Positions 7,298-16,446 of a stretch of DNA of 54,753 bases are shown in pieces. Below the pieces are notes generated by a model, which did no database searches, was not told where the DNA came from, and worked only from the letters and a program-made list of their open reading frames with translations. The position numbers and the translations under genes were made by a program. This DNA is from JAOAFT01 sp035390885 (GTDB lineage: Bacteria > Bacteroidota > Ignavibacteria > UBA10030), in contig DAOOUW010000013.1 in the NCBI GenBank assembly GCA_035390885.1, forward strand, positions 1 through 54,753. The letters run 5' to 3'. Each line of letters starts with the position of its first letter. Within the stretch, counting starts at the first letter, position 1.

Positions 7298-8626
7298 ATG
7301 TGGTGGAGTGAAAAGTACGAACCAGTTATTGGATTAGAAGTTCACGCGCAATTACTCACAAAGTCAAAAGCATTCTGTGGATGCTCAACGCAGTTTGGGA
7401 GCGCGCCAAATTCCAATGTGTGTCCGGTTTGTCTCGGAATGCCAGGCGTACTGCCGGTGCTCAACAAACAAGTTGTCGACTATACGATACGAATGGGCTT
7501 AGCGACACATTGCACAATTGCGCCTGTATCGATTTTTGCTCGTAAAAATTATTTCTATCCTGATTTACCAAAGGGGTATCAAATTTCGCAATACGAAGAG
7601 CCGATTTGCCAAAATGGATGGATTGAAATTGAACTTTCGGATGGTTCACGGAAACGAATTGGAATCACTCGCATTCACATGGAAGAAGATGCCGGAAAAT
7701 CAATTCACGACGTTGATATTGACACCTTCGTCGACGTGAATCGTTGCGGCGTTCCATTGATTGAAATTGTCAGCGAACCTGATATGCGTTCCCCAGAAGA
7801 AGCGTATCGGTATATGGTTATGATCCATCAGCTTGTTACATTCCTTGGCATTTGCGATGGGAATATGGAAGAAGGGAGCCTTCGGTGCGATGCGAATGTT
7901 TCTGTGCGGTTAAAAGGCGAATCGAAATTCGGCACGAAGGTCGAAGTAAAAAATATGAACTCGTTTCGCTTTGTGGAACGCGCCCTGGAATTTGAAATTA
8001 ATAGGCAGGTCGAAGCGCTCGAACGCGGCGAACGTATCATTCAACAGACAATGCTATGGGATTCCGAGCGGAATATGTGTTTTCCAATGCGCAGTAAAGA
8101 AGAAGCGCACGACTATCGCTATTTCCCCGATCCAGATTTGGTTCCAGTGGAAGTTTCNNNNNNNNNNNNNNNNNNNNNNNNNNNNNNNNNNNNNNNNNNN
8201 NNNNNNNNNNNNNNNNNNNNNNNNNNNNNNNNNNNNNNNNNNNNNNNNNNNNNNNNNGTAAATGAAGAACACACACCGCTCAAGGAATTTCCAATATCGC
8301 CCGTTCGTCTTTCTACGATGATCAATCTTATCATTGATGGCACGATTAGCAGTAAAATTGCAAAAGAAGTATTCGAAGAGATGCTTAAAACCGATGAAAT
8401 GCCAAACGATATTATCGCAAAAAAAGGACTAATGCAGGTAAGCGATCCATCGGCGATTGAAGCTGTTGTTGATGATATTCTTGCAAACAACAAAGCGCAG
8501 GTCGAAGCGTACAGAAATGGAAAAACGCAGCTCTTTGGTTTCTTCGTTGGTCAAACGATGAAAGCAATGAGAGGGAAGGCAAATCCGAAACTTGTGAATG
8601 AAATATTGAAACAAAAATTATCATAA
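7298..8626 (+). CDS. gatB: Asp/Glu-tRNA(Asn/Gln) amidotransferase subunit B (contains assembly gap)
   Basis: GatB phosphorylates and amidates mischarged Glu-tRNA(Gln)/Asp-tRNA(Asn) together with GatA and GatC. The N-terminal cradle begins YEPVIGLEVHAQL and has the zinc cysteines CGC...CPVCLGMPG. The motif SKEEAHDYRYFPDPDLVPVEV precedes 100 Ns. The tail domain resumes and runs to GFFVGQTMKAMRGKANPKLVNEILKQKL. Compared with known GatB proteins (about 475 aa) the region across the gap should be about 65-75 residues, but the 100 Ns hold only 33. The true gene is therefore probably about 35-40 codons longer than shown, and the apparent reading frame across the gap is accidental. gatA and gatC are not in the window. 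Confidence 0.93.
   Translation: MWWSEKYEPVIGLEVHAQLLTKSKAFCGCSTQFGSAPNSNVCPVCLGMPGVLPVLNKQVVDYTIRMGLATHCTIAPVSIFARKNYFYPDLPKGYQISQYEEPICQNGWIEIELSDGSRKRIGITRIHMEEDAGKSIHDVDIDTFVDVNRCGVPLIEIVSEPDMRSPEEAYRYMVMIHQLVTFLGICDGNMEEGSLRCDANVSVRLKGESKFGTKVEVKNMNSFRFVERALEFEINRQVEALERGERIIQQTMLWDSERNMCFPMRSKEEAHDYRYFPDPDLVPVEVXXXXXXXXXXXXXXXXXXXXXXXXXXXXXXXXXXVNEEHTPLKEFPISPVRLSTMINLIIDGTISSKIAKEVFEEMLKTDEMPNDIIAKKGLMQVSDPSAIEAVVDDILANNKAQVEAYRNGKTQLFGFFVGQTMKAMRGKANPKLVNEILKQKLS
8158..8257. other. Assembly gap (100 N)
   Basis: Exactly 100 Ns, the conventional placeholder for a scaffold join of unknown size. It lies inside gatB, which reads correctly on both sides, so the join order and orientation are supported by the protein even though the gap length is not. 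Confidence 0.99.
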
Positions 8627-8646
8627 TTTAAAATTAAGGAGAAGAT

Positions 8647-9405
8647 ATGCGAAGAAAAGTTATCGCTGGTAACTGGAAAATGAACAAAGACATTAGAGAA
8701 GCTGAAGAACTTTTGAATAATTTAAAATCTCTTTATCGAACGCCAATCGAAGGAGTTTCTGTAATTGTGTGTCCGCCATTTACGTCATTGGCTCAAGCGA
8801 AGCAATTGCTGGAAGGCACACCGATTGAACTCGGCGCACAAAATATGTATCCCGAGAACGAAGGCGCTTTTACAGGAGAAATTTCCCCAAAAATGTTGAA
8901 AGCAGTTGGGTGCCGATACGTCATTCTTGGGCATTCAGAACGGCGGCAGTATTTTCAGGAAACAGATGCCTTTATCAACAAGAAGGCGCGGAAAGCTTTA
9001 GCGGAAGGATTGATACCAATTATTTGTGTTGGTGAAACTCTTGAGCAGAGGGAAAAGAATATCACAAATACAGTAGTCTCCCAGCAAGTTGAAGGCTGTC
9101 TCGAAGCAATTTCCGCAGCTGATGTTGAACGCCTCATCATTGCGTATGAACCTGTGTGGGCAATAGGCACCGGAAGAAACGCAACACCGCAGCAAGCACA
9201 GGAAGTTCATGAATTAATTCGTTCGATTGTTACTCAACGATATTCAAAGAGCGCTGCAGAGAAAGTCATTATTCAATATGGTGGAAGTGTAAAACCAGAA
9301 AATGCAAAAGAACTTTTGCACCAGCCAGATATCGATGGCGCATTGGTTGGCGGTGCATGTCTAAAAGCAGATTCATTTGTGGCTATTATCCGTGCAGCTG
9401 TGTAA
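8647..9405 (+). CDS. tpiA: Triosephosphate isomerase
   Basis: 252 aa, typical length. It interconverts dihydroxyacetone phosphate and glyceraldehyde 3-phosphate. All active-site residues are present: Asn9 and Lys11 in GNWKMNK, His96 in ILGHSERR, Glu168 in AYEPVWAIGTG, and the phosphate-binding YGGSVKPEN and GALVGGACL segments. A strong Shine-Dalgarno sequence (AAGGAG) lies in the 20-base gap after gatB. The gene is probably the last of the sucC-gatB-tpiA run, because over 100 bases without a gene follow before the next start. Confidence 0.97.
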   Translation: MRRKVIAGNWKMNKDIREAEELLNNLKSLYRTPIEGVSVIVCPPFTSLAQAKQLLEGTPIELGAQNMYPENEGAFTGEISPKMLKAVGCRYVILGHSERRQYFQETDAFINKKARKALAEGLIPIICVGETLEQREKNITNTVVSQQVEGCLEAISAADVERLIIAYEPVWAIGTGRNATPQQAQEVHELIRSIVTQRYSKSAAEKVIIQYGGSVKPENAKELLHQPDIDGALVGGACLKADSFVAIIRAAV

Positions 9406-9514
9406 ATTGTACAGTGTAGAAATGTAGGAGAACATTAAACGCTGCCAATTTTTTATGCCGTTTAGGATATTGAATTTACGTACAATGTGTGTTCAATAGA
9501 ACAACGAGGCGACT

Positions 9515-12379
9515 ATGATAAAATCACGATTGTTTTGGAAGGTGTTAGCAAACTTTGCTATTTTTATTCTCATTCTCTCCGCGCTAACAGTGGTTGTTCA
9601 CCTCTACATCCAACAAATTGAAAAAAATTTTCTTGTCGCTACAACGGACACAAAAACTCTTCTGTCGATGGAAGATCTTCGAACGTCCCTCAGTTCGGCG
9701 CCGGTGAATCTTATGCAGTATGTATTTACAAAATCCGATACTGCAAAAGGGATTTATATTCAGAATCTTGACAATTGCACCAATGCACTCCAGAATCTGA
9801 TGAAACAAACAAAAGATTCTTTTGCGCTTGATATGTTGTCTCAAATTCAATCATTGTTTTTTGCATGGAACGAAAATGTGTCGATGCCGATGATCGTTGC
9901 ATCGGAACAAGCTGGAAAGCCAGAAGTAATTCTTCAAAGGATCAGCGAAATTCAAGCTCTTGATTTCCATCAACAATATCTCTTAAAAGCAGGAAACTTA
10001 CTTGATAATCTCTATCAAACGACGCTACAAAAACAGCCTCGGATGGTCGAGGTTGCAATTAAGCAAAGCCAAAACCTACGGTTTTTTGTATTGTTTGTGA
10101 ACATTCTTTTAGCGGTATTTTCGTTGGTGCTGGGTTTTGTTCTCACGCACTCGATTACAAAACCGATTGGTATGTTGAAGAAAGGTGCGCAGGAAATTGC
10201 AGAAGGGAAGTTTACTCAAATTCAAATTTCTCGTGCAGATGAAATTGGCGAACTTGCACAAGCATTTAATCAGATGTCCAGAATTTTAGGCGAGAACTAC
10301 ACACGATTGAATGCTTATTCAGAACTTGTAACAACGCTGAACAACTTAAAAGGAATGGATGAAGTTCAAAGCAAGAGTTTGCAATTGCTGTGCGAACACA
10401 CTCACTCTGCTGTTGGCGCTTTGTATCTTTTCGATAAAACGGAACGAATATTGAAGCTTGGAGCAACGTACGGCATTACTTCCGCAGTTCTGAAAAATGC
10501 GTTTGCTCTTGGCGAAGGACTTCCTGGACAGTGCGCTCTTGATAAAAAAGCAATCATTATTCAGGATATTCCACAATCGAATGAGTACATCATTCGTACA
10601 GGAATTGTTGATGTTATACCGAAAACAATTGTTGTGCAGCCCGTTCTCTTTCAAGATGAATTGCTTGGAGTAATCGTGCTTGGAAGTACAAGGAACTTTG
10701 AGTTATCGGAACAAGAAATTCTCAATAATTCTATACCGCAACTTGCTGTGGCAATCAACAACGCTCTCAATGACGAAGCGACTCGACGCTTATCGCTTGA
10801 AATTGCTCAACGGAATGAAGAGTTAAATGTCAAGAATGCAGAATTAGAAGAAGCATACCGCGTAAAATCAAACTTCCTTGCAAGTATGTCCCATGAGCTT
10901 CGCACGCCGATGAACTCCATCATCGGATTCAGCCAGGTGCTGCTGTCGGAGAGCGCCGATCCGTTGACACCTGATCAACGAATGGCAATTGAAAAAGTGC
11001 TCAAGAACGGAAAACATCTCCTCCAGCTCATCAATGATATTCTCGATCTCTCCAAAATCGAAGCAGGAAGGATGACAGTGAACATCGAAACAGACGACGT
11101 CCAATCTATTCTTTCGAACAGCATACTAACAATAGAACCGACGCTCAAGTCAAAAGGATTGCAACTTACAACAGAGAATACGAGTAAAGTTAAAACACTC
11201 AGTACAGATATTGTAAAAGTAAAACAGATTCTCATGAATTTGTTAAGTAATGCTGTTAAGTTTACGGAAAAAGGCGGTATTACAATTAAAGTGTACGATC
11301 AAGACTCAATGATTGCCTTCGCAGTTCAAGATACTGGAATCGGAATCGATCAAAAAAATCTTGAGCTTATCTTCAAAGAATTTCAGCAAGTCGATAGCAG
11401 CAACACTCGAAAGTATCAAGGTACAGGCTTGGGATTAGCCATTGCGCGACGATTAGCGCGAATGTTGGGCGGAGACCTTGTAGCAGAAAGTACTGTTGGA
11501 CAAGGCACAACCTTTATTTTTACAATTCCACCAAAGTATGTTCCAAAGCAAGGCGAAGAGAAAGTTCAAACAGGTTCAGCGCAAGTTGTAATGCAACAAG
11601 AGAAAAAACAAATTCAAGATTTAGTATCCACGGGAAGTGGAACTCGAATTCTTTGTATCGATGACGACCCGGATGTTCTAGATATTCTGCGGAAGTACCT
11701 AACTCCTGAAGGATATTCTGTAGAATGTGCAATGAGTGGAGATGAAGGAATTGAACTTGCCACAAAACATAAGCCCTCCTTGATTACACTTGATATTATG
11801 ATGCCAAATAAGGATGGCTGGCAGATTTTACGTGAGTTGAAGCAGCGGGAAGAGACGAAAAATATCCCAGTCATTATTCATTCAATTGTTGATAACAAAC
11901 CGTTAGCGCTCTCTCTTGGCGCAGTTGATTTCTTGACGAAACCAGCTGAGCCTCGCACTTTGCTCGAAGTTGTAACTCGTTTCTGTCGTTCCAAAAATCA
12001 ATCGATTCTTGTTGTTGATGACAATGAAGATTTTGCACTGACAATCAAAACTCTTCTCTCTCGAGATTACAGCGATGTTCGCGTTGCAAACAGTGGTCCC
12101 CAAGCTCTGGAAATATTACAGACGTTTACTCCAGCTCTTATTTTACTTGATTTATCAATGCCGGAAATGGATGGTTTTGAAGTTGTGACTCGGTTGCATA
12201 ACGATGATCGATATAAGAATATTCCTGTGGTTATTCTTTCTGGAAAAGATGTCAATCAGGACGAAATGAATCAATTGAAAGAATATATCTCAGAGTTTAT
12301 TCAAAAAGGCGATCTTGCGAACATCAATCTCTCTTCAGCTGTGAAACGCATTCTTCAACGGCAGGGAGGAAGCGCATGA
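9515..12379 (+). CDS. Hybrid sensor histidine kinase with two C-terminal receiver domains
   Basis: 954-aa membrane sensor. Order of parts: TM1 (about 9-31), a mostly helical periplasmic region of about 155 residues, TM2 (about 190-212), HAMP (about 213-265), GAF (about 280-420), a short coiled coil, HisKA with SMSHELRTPMN (His460), HATPase_c with N box MNLLSNAVKFTE (574-585) and DTGIGI and GTGLGLA glycine boxes, REC1 (DDD at 717-719, phospho-Asp760, Lys809) and REC2 (DDN, phospho-Asp879). No Hpt domain is present, so phosphotransfer from the receivers would need a separate partner. The stop overlaps the start of the next kinase gene by 4 bases, implying translational coupling. The signal is unknown. 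Confidence 0.92.
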   Translation: MIKSRLFWKVLANFAIFILILSALTVVVHLYIQQIEKNFLVATTDTKTLLSMEDLRTSLSSAPVNLMQYVFTKSDTAKGIYIQNLDNCTNALQNLMKQTKDSFALDMLSQIQSLFFAWNENVSMPMIVASEQAGKPEVILQRISEIQALDFHQQYLLKAGNLLDNLYQTTLQKQPRMVEVAIKQSQNLRFFVLFVNILLAVFSLVLGFVLTHSITKPIGMLKKGAQEIAEGKFTQIQISRADEIGELAQAFNQMSRILGENYTRLNAYSELVTTLNNLKGMDEVQSKSLQLLCEHTHSAVGALYLFDKTERILKLGATYGITSAVLKNAFALGEGLPGQCALDKKAIIIQDIPQSNEYIIRTGIVDVIPKTIVVQPVLFQDELLGVIVLGSTRNFELSEQEILNNSIPQLAVAINNALNDEATRRLSLEIAQRNEELNVKNAELEEAYRVKSNFLASMSHELRTPMNSIIGFSQVLLSESADPLTPDQRMAIEKVLKNGKHLLQLINDILDLSKIEAGRMTVNIETDDVQSILSNSILTIEPTLKSKGLQLTTENTSKVKTLSTDIVKVKQILMNLLSNAVKFTEKGGITIKVYDQDSMIAFAVQDTGIGIDQKNLELIFKEFQQVDSSNTRKYQGTGLGLAIARRLARMLGGDLVAESTVGQGTTFIFTIPPKYVPKQGEEKVQTGSAQVVMQQEKKQIQDLVSTGSGTRILCIDDDPDVLDILRKYLTPEGYSVECAMSGDEGIELATKHKPSLITLDIMMPNKDGWQILRELKQREETKNIPVIIHSIVDNKPLALSLGAVDFLTKPAEPRTLLEVVTRFCRSKNQSILVVDDNEDFALTIKTLLSRDYSDVRVANSGPQALEILQTFTPALILLDLSMPEMDGFEVVTRLHNDDRYKNIPVVILSGKDVNQDEMNQLKEYISEFIQKGDLANINLSSAVKRILQRQGGSA

Positions 12380-13500
12380 ATACTCAAGACCAAACAATAG
12401 CGACGATTTTAGTCGTTGATGATATTGAAGATAATTTGGACTTACTGGAATTTGCATTAAGGCGAAAACCTATAAAAATGCTTCGTGCAACAAGCGGCTA
12501 TGAATGCTTAGAGGTTGCGCGAGCACACATGCCCGATGTAATTTTACTTGATATTCAAATGCCGGGAATGGATGGCTTTGAAACATTGAAGAGACTCCGG
12601 GAAGATCAGGTAACTGCAAAAATTCCGGTTATTTTTCTTACTGCACAAAAAAAAGATCCGACAAGTATCGAAGAAGGACTTCAGCTTGGAGCAGATCTTT
12701 ATTTGACAAAGCCAATTGATACCGACGAGTTAATGGTTCGTACACGGATGCTCATACGCCTTCGTCAAGCAGAAGCGGAGGTCGAGCGGGTAAAATCGGA
12801 TTTTATGGCAATGCTTGTTCACGATATGCGAAACCCTATTCTTATCGTAAAATCGTTCCTTGAATTACTTTTAGAAGATGAGAGCGTACGCTCTATGTCG
12901 GGCGATATGCGGTCGTTAGCAGAATCTTCGCTTGAAGCATCAGGGAAAATGTTAGATCTCATCAATGAAATACTCGACCTCTCAAAGTATGAATCGGGAC
13001 AGGTACCTTTATATAAAACTCGGATGGCATTCCAGGATGTAATCGAAGGGGTGCTTAAACAAATTACCATTCAATGTCGTCAGAAGAAAATCACCGTTGT
13101 GAAAGATTTTCAGGAGAATCTTCCCGATGCTGAAGTCGACAGAGGCAAGATGGAGCAGGCGATCATGAATATATTCAGTAACGCAATAAAATTTACCTTG
13201 CAAGAAGGCGTCATTTATGTAAGATTAGCGTTAGAAACTAAGAGCGATTTATTCCCCCCGACAACAACCGTCCTGCATTTAGCAATTGCAGATAATGGAG
13301 TTGGTATCCCAGCTTCTGAGCTGCCGACTATCTTTGATAGGTACAAACAGCTCTCGACAGCAATGATGGTGAAACAAAAAGGGACCGGACTTGGACTTGC
13401 TATATCCAAGCTGATTGTAGAAGCCCATGGTGGTAAAATTTCTGTCGAGAGCGAAGAGAAAAAAGGTACCACTGTACATATTTATTTGCCGGTATCGTAA
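12376..13500 (+). CDS. Receiver-histidine kinase (REC-HisKA-HATPase), soluble
   Basis: 374 aa with a reversed two-component order. The N-terminal receiver has acidic pocket DDIED, phospho-Asp59 in VILLDIQMPGMDGFE and Lys112 in YLTKP. It is followed by HisKA (VHDMRNPI, His149) and HATPase_c (FSNAIKFT, DNGVGIP, GTGLGLA). No membrane segment is seen. Such kinases are switched by phosphorylation of their own receiver. The 4-base overlap with the upstream hybrid kinase suggests that the two form one relay. No DNA-binding output regulator is adjacent, so the final output is unknown. The gene ends before a promoter candidate for the next operon. Confidence 0.9.
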   Translation: MNTQDQTIATILVVDDIEDNLDLLEFALRRKPIKMLRATSGYECLEVARAHMPDVILLDIQMPGMDGFETLKRLREDQVTAKIPVIFLTAQKKDPTSIEEGLQLGADLYLTKPIDTDELMVRTRMLIRLRQAEAEVERVKSDFMAMLVHDMRNPILIVKSFLELLLEDESVRSMSGDMRSLAESSLEASGKMLDLINEILDLSKYESGQVPLYKTRMAFQDVIEGVLKQITIQCRQKKITVVKDFQENLPDAEVDRGKMEQAIMNIFSNAIKFTLQEGVIYVRLALETKSDLFPPTTTVLHLAIADNGVGIPASELPTIFDRYKQLSTAMMVKQKGTGLGLAISKLIVEAHGGKISVESEEKKGTTVHIYLPVS

Positions 13501-13534
13501 AGTTACCTATGTGAATATATCCATCCAAAAGTTT

Positions 13535-13563
13535 TTGACTTTCGGGCGTTTTTTATTTATACT
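13535..13563 (+). promoter_or_regulatory. Candidate promoter of the M23/bactofilin/atp run
   Basis: TTGACT (13535-13540), a 17-base spacer, then TATACT (13558-13563) is close to a consensus housekeeping promoter. The GTG start of the M23 gene is at 13590. Because the genes after it are tightly spaced up to atpG, this promoter could serve the whole ATP synthase cluster. Confidence 0.55.
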
Positions 13564-13589
13564 TTTATACTAAATTTTTGGAATAGACG

Positions 13590-14477
13590 GTGAGCGCCAA
13601 TAATGAACATCACATATCGAAGAAGAAGCGTTATACGCTCATTTTGATGCCTGAAGATGATTCAGGAGCATCGAAGACTTTTCGATTCCGTCGTTGGCAT
13701 ATTGGTGTAGGTTTTCTTCTAATGGTGGCGCTGTTCTTTGGAATATTCTGGTTGTTGATTGTCTATACACCGGTTGGACAATTTTTTCCAATTACAAGTC
13801 CTGGCTTACGAAACCAGTATACACAGCAATTAGTGGAACTTCATCAACAACTTGCTGCAATGATGGAAGAACTGATGGTTTTGCGCACTTATAACGCAAA
13901 ACTTCGGAATGCCTTAGGTGAAAAAAGCATTACCGCAGATTCATCCCAACTGGCGAACTCGGCAATAGAAATGCATCAATCCAGAGAGCCGGAAAATGTG
14001 GAATATAGCGCTTTGAATGGAAGAGCATTGACAGCTCAAACTGATGAAGCTAAACCCTTTGCATCAAAAGTCGAAGTAAAATATGTTGAACAAGCATATC
14101 AGTTTCCTGCTGTTTTCCCCGCTCAAGGGTACATAACGCGTGGATTTGATCCTTCGATAAATCACTTTGGTATCGATATCGCTGGAAAAACTGGCGCACT
14201 TGTGTATGCTGCTGCAGATGGCGTGGTTGTTTTTTCTGGATGGACTTATAGCGACGGTTATGTTGTCATACTTTCCCATAGTGATGGATTTATGACGTTC
14301 TATAAGCATAACGAAGCAATCCTGAAGATGACAGGTACAAGCGTTCATCGTGGCGAAGCAATAGCCCTTCTGGGCGGTTTAGGTGAAACCAGTCAAGGTC
14401 CGCATCTTCATTTTGAAATTTGGAAAGATGGAACGCCGATTGATCCGATGAATCTTGTAATAAATTATTCTTTATAG
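13590..14477 (+). CDS. Membrane-anchored M23 (LytM-type) peptidoglycan endopeptidase
   Basis: 295 aa. A cytoplasmic basic N-terminus is followed by one transmembrane helix (about 38-60), a coiled coil (about 72-110), a linker, and a C-terminal M23 domain (about 175-290). The zinc ligands are present: His192 and Asp196 (HFGID) and the HxH of GPHLHFE (His272, His274). His230 (SH) and His240 are also conserved-looking. It should cut peptide cross-bridges in the periplasm. The immediate neighbour is a bactofilin gene 17 bases downstream. Pairs of a bactofilin and an M23 enzyme are a known cell-shape module in other bacteria (CcmA-Csd1, BacA-LmdC). Start GTG 13590. Confidence 0.9.
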   Translation: MSANNEHHISKKKRYTLILMPEDDSGASKTFRFRRWHIGVGFLLMVALFFGIFWLLIVYTPVGQFFPITSPGLRNQYTQQLVELHQQLAAMMEELMVLRTYNAKLRNALGEKSITADSSQLANSAIEMHQSREPENVEYSALNGRALTAQTDEAKPFASKVEVKYVEQAYQFPAVFPAQGYITRGFDPSINHFGIDIAGKTGALVYAAADGVVVFSGWTYSDGYVVILSHSDGFMTFYKHNEAILKMTGTSVHRGEAIALLGGLGETSQGPHLHFEIWKDGTPIDPMNLVINYSL

Positions 14478-14494
14478 AGGATAAAGGTCAGAGT

Positions 14495-14851
14495 ATGAAA
14501 AATGATGCGATAAAAGATGTGAATTTAGTTGGTGAGGGAACTGTAGTCGAAGGGAAAATTCGAAGTCAAGGAAGCGTTCGTATTGATGGAAAACTCGTTG
14601 GCGATGTCAATGCGAATGAATCAGTTGCAATTGGACTTCACGGTGAAGTGGAAGGAAATGTTTCTGGAAAGAATGTAACCGTTGGCGGAAAAGTCCATGG
14701 CACTATAACAGCTGCAGAAAAAGTAGTGTTCGAAGGGAAGTCCATCATTCGTGGAGACGTGCGTGCAACTCGTCTCGTCGTCGATGAAGGATCGATCTTC
14801 GATGGTAAAATTTCAATGGCAGAAAAAACGTCCGGTGAAAATCGGCATTAA
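14495..14851 (+). CDS. Bactofilin family cytoskeletal protein
   Basis: 118 aa. Short flexible ends flank a beta-helical core of repeating 16-18 residue turns rich in G and V (VGEGTVVEGKIRSQGSVRID ... LHGEVEGNVSGKNVTVGGKV), the hallmark of bactofilins (DUF583, CcmA/BacA). These proteins polymerise without nucleotide and recruit cell-wall enzymes to curved or localised membrane. The upstream M23 peptidase is the likely partner. The gene is separated by only 12 bases from the AtpZ-like gene, so it may be on the same mRNA as the ATP synthase. A clear AGAGGATAAAGG stretch precedes the start. Confidence 0.9.
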   Translation: MKNDAIKDVNLVGEGTVVEGKIRSQGSVRIDGKLVGDVNANESVAIGLHGEVEGNVSGKNVTVGGKVHGTITAAEKVVFEGKSIIRGDVRATRLVVDEGSIFDGKISMAEKTSGENRH

Positions 14852-14863
14852 TCATTATCGACT

Positions 14864-15124
14864 ATGAAACTGGACTCTCACGAGTCAAATCAATCAAAAG
14901 GAACATTAAAGGAGACGTTGCAAGAAGTGTCGCCTTATTTTACACTTGGAATTCAATTAGGACTAACAGTTGTAGTGTTTTTTTTTATTGGTTTGTGGTT
15001 CGATAGAAAGTTCCATACAGATCCGTGGGGTAAAATTTTAGCTACAGCTCTCGGATTTACTGGTGGAATGCTTCATTTTTTCAAGACAATTAAAGAAGTA
15101 ACAAATAAAACAAATGGCAAGTAG
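14864..15124 (+). CDS. AtpZ/AtpI-family small membrane protein
   Basis: 86 aa. A charged N-terminus is followed by two transmembrane helices: one around YFTLGIQLGLTVVVFFFIGLWF, then D-R-K-F, and a second around ILATALGFTGGMLHFF. The pattern GxxLGxxxxxxxxxGxWxDxxF is that of the AtpZ/'F0F1-ATPase subunit' family located at the head of atp operons, thought to help c-ring assembly or act with AtpI in Mg/Ca transport. It overlaps the next gene by 11 bases. The context before atpB supports the call. Confidence 0.75.
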   Translation: MKLDSHESNQSKGTLKETLQEVSPYFTLGIQLGLTVVVFFFIGLWFDRKFHTDPWGKILATALGFTGGMLHFFKTIKEVTNKTNGK

Positions 15125-15509
15125 TTCTCAACGTGATTGGAGTTTTTTAAGATGGATATTGATAAGCTTTGCAATTGCCGCAGCGTTGACGTACTATCCA
15201 ATTTCAGAAATTGCATCACCAGAGATATTGCAGAGTATCATTGCAGGCGGTTGTATGTGTTTTATCAATGGCATTTTGGGATTCATAGCTATTGAAATTG
15301 GATTTGAGAAATCCCAAACAGTGTTTTTAAAAATTATTTTTGGCGGAATGATATTTCGTTTGATTTTTCTTTGGAGTATATTTCTTATACTTATTAAACA
15401 ATTTCATTTTCATGCGGCGTCGTTAATGTTGTCGTTGTTGTTTTTCTATATTTTGACGTTAGTACTAGAAATCATTTTTCTTCAAAAAAAAATTTCTGTT
15501 AAGCGATAA
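15114..15509 (+). CDS. AtpI-like membrane protein of the atp cluster
   Basis: 131 aa, very hydrophobic, with about four predicted transmembrane helices (roughly 11-30, 34-60, 70-94, 98-124). The sequence is divergent and I assign it by size, topology and position: between the AtpZ-like gene (11-base overlap) and atpB (11-base gap), the place usually held by AtpI. A basic end follows the last helix (LQKKISVKR). AtpI proteins aid assembly of the c-ring and are not part of the finished enzyme. Confidence 0.6.
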   Translation: MASSSQRDWSFLRWILISFAIAAALTYYPISEIASPEILQSIIAGGCMCFINGILGFIAIEIGFEKSQTVFLKIIFGGMIFRLIFLWSIFLILIKQFHFHAASLMLSLLFFYILTLVLEIIFLQKKISVKR

Positions 15510-15520
15510 GGTACAAATCT

Positions 15521-16396
15521 ATGTTTTTTGCATCAGCATCAAGTGATAGTGTTGTCAACAATCTTCAACAAACGGGACAAGGAGAAAAGTTTAGCTTTGG
15601 TGAGTTACTTGAACATGTAGAAGATTCGCGTTTTATCGAATTACCGGGTTTGCATATTGAGCTTCCTACTTTTAAGCCGCTCCAACTTGGTCCCATGGCA
15701 ATTGATCTTTCGCCTACCAAACATGTTGTGTTTTTATTAGTAGCGGCAATTATTCTTGTCGTTGTAGCTATTATGGCTGTACAAAAATATAAAAAATCAA
15801 CTATTCCGCACGGATTGACAAATATGATGGAAATAGTTGTTCTTTTTATTCGTGATGAAATTGCAATACCAGGAATGGGGCAATATGGCGTAAAGTACGT
15901 TCCATTCTTATCAACGACATTTTTCTTTATACTTCTTATGAATATTGCAGGATTAATTCCATATGGAGCAACGCCAACAGGAAATCTTGCTGTAACGGCT
16001 GGATTGGCGCTTATCGCATTCATTATGATTCAAGTTTCTTCGATCCGTAAAGATGGAATCGTTCATTATCTTGCTCATTTAACCGGTGGCGTTCATTGGG
16101 CGCTCTGGCCGATTATGGTGCCTGTGGAAATACTTAGCCTTTTTACAAAACCGTTTGCTCTCTGTATGCGTTTATTCGCGAATATGAACAGTGGACACAT
16201 TGTTATTATATCTCTTATAGGCTTAATTTTTCTCTTTAAATCTATTATCATTGTTCCTATTTCTGTTACATTTGCATTAGCCATTTATATGCTTGAACTC
16301 TTTGTAGCGTTTTTACAAGCTTATGTCTTTACAATGCTCACTGCGCTCTTTATGGGACTCGGAATGGAACCAGAGGAAGAGGAACATACACATTGA
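15521..16396 (+). CDS. atpB: ATP synthase F0 subunit a
   Basis: 291 aa. A long soluble N-terminal segment of about 65 residues precedes the membrane part. Five or so transmembrane helices follow. The essential arginine of the proton channel is Arg217 in KPFALCMRLFANMNSGH, and the C-terminal helix contains the FVAFLQAYVFTML signature. Subunit a forms the two half-channels beside the c-ring. The order a-c-b-delta-alpha-gamma follows directly. Extended N-termini of this type are common in Bacteroidota/Chlorobi a subunits. Confidence 0.96.
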   Translation: MFFASASSDSVVNNLQQTGQGEKFSFGELLEHVEDSRFIELPGLHIELPTFKPLQLGPMAIDLSPTKHVVFLLVAAIILVVVAIMAVQKYKKSTIPHGLTNMMEIVVLFIRDEIAIPGMGQYGVKYVPFLSTTFFFILLMNIAGLIPYGATPTGNLAVTAGLALIAFIMIQVSSIRKDGIVHYLAHLTGGVHWALWPIMVPVEILSLFTKPFALCMRLFANMNSGHIVIISLIGLIFLFKSIIIVPISVTFALAIYMLELFVAFLQAYVFTMLTALFMGLGMEPEEEEHTH

Positions 16397-16446
16397 TTTT
16401 TATTTAACAATCATTCTATCAACAACCTTAATTTGGAGGAATAAAA

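Noticed and set aside
15114..15509. Named function for the second AtpI-like gene
   Set aside because: The sequence is too divergent for a firm call; only context and topology support it, so no symbol is given.
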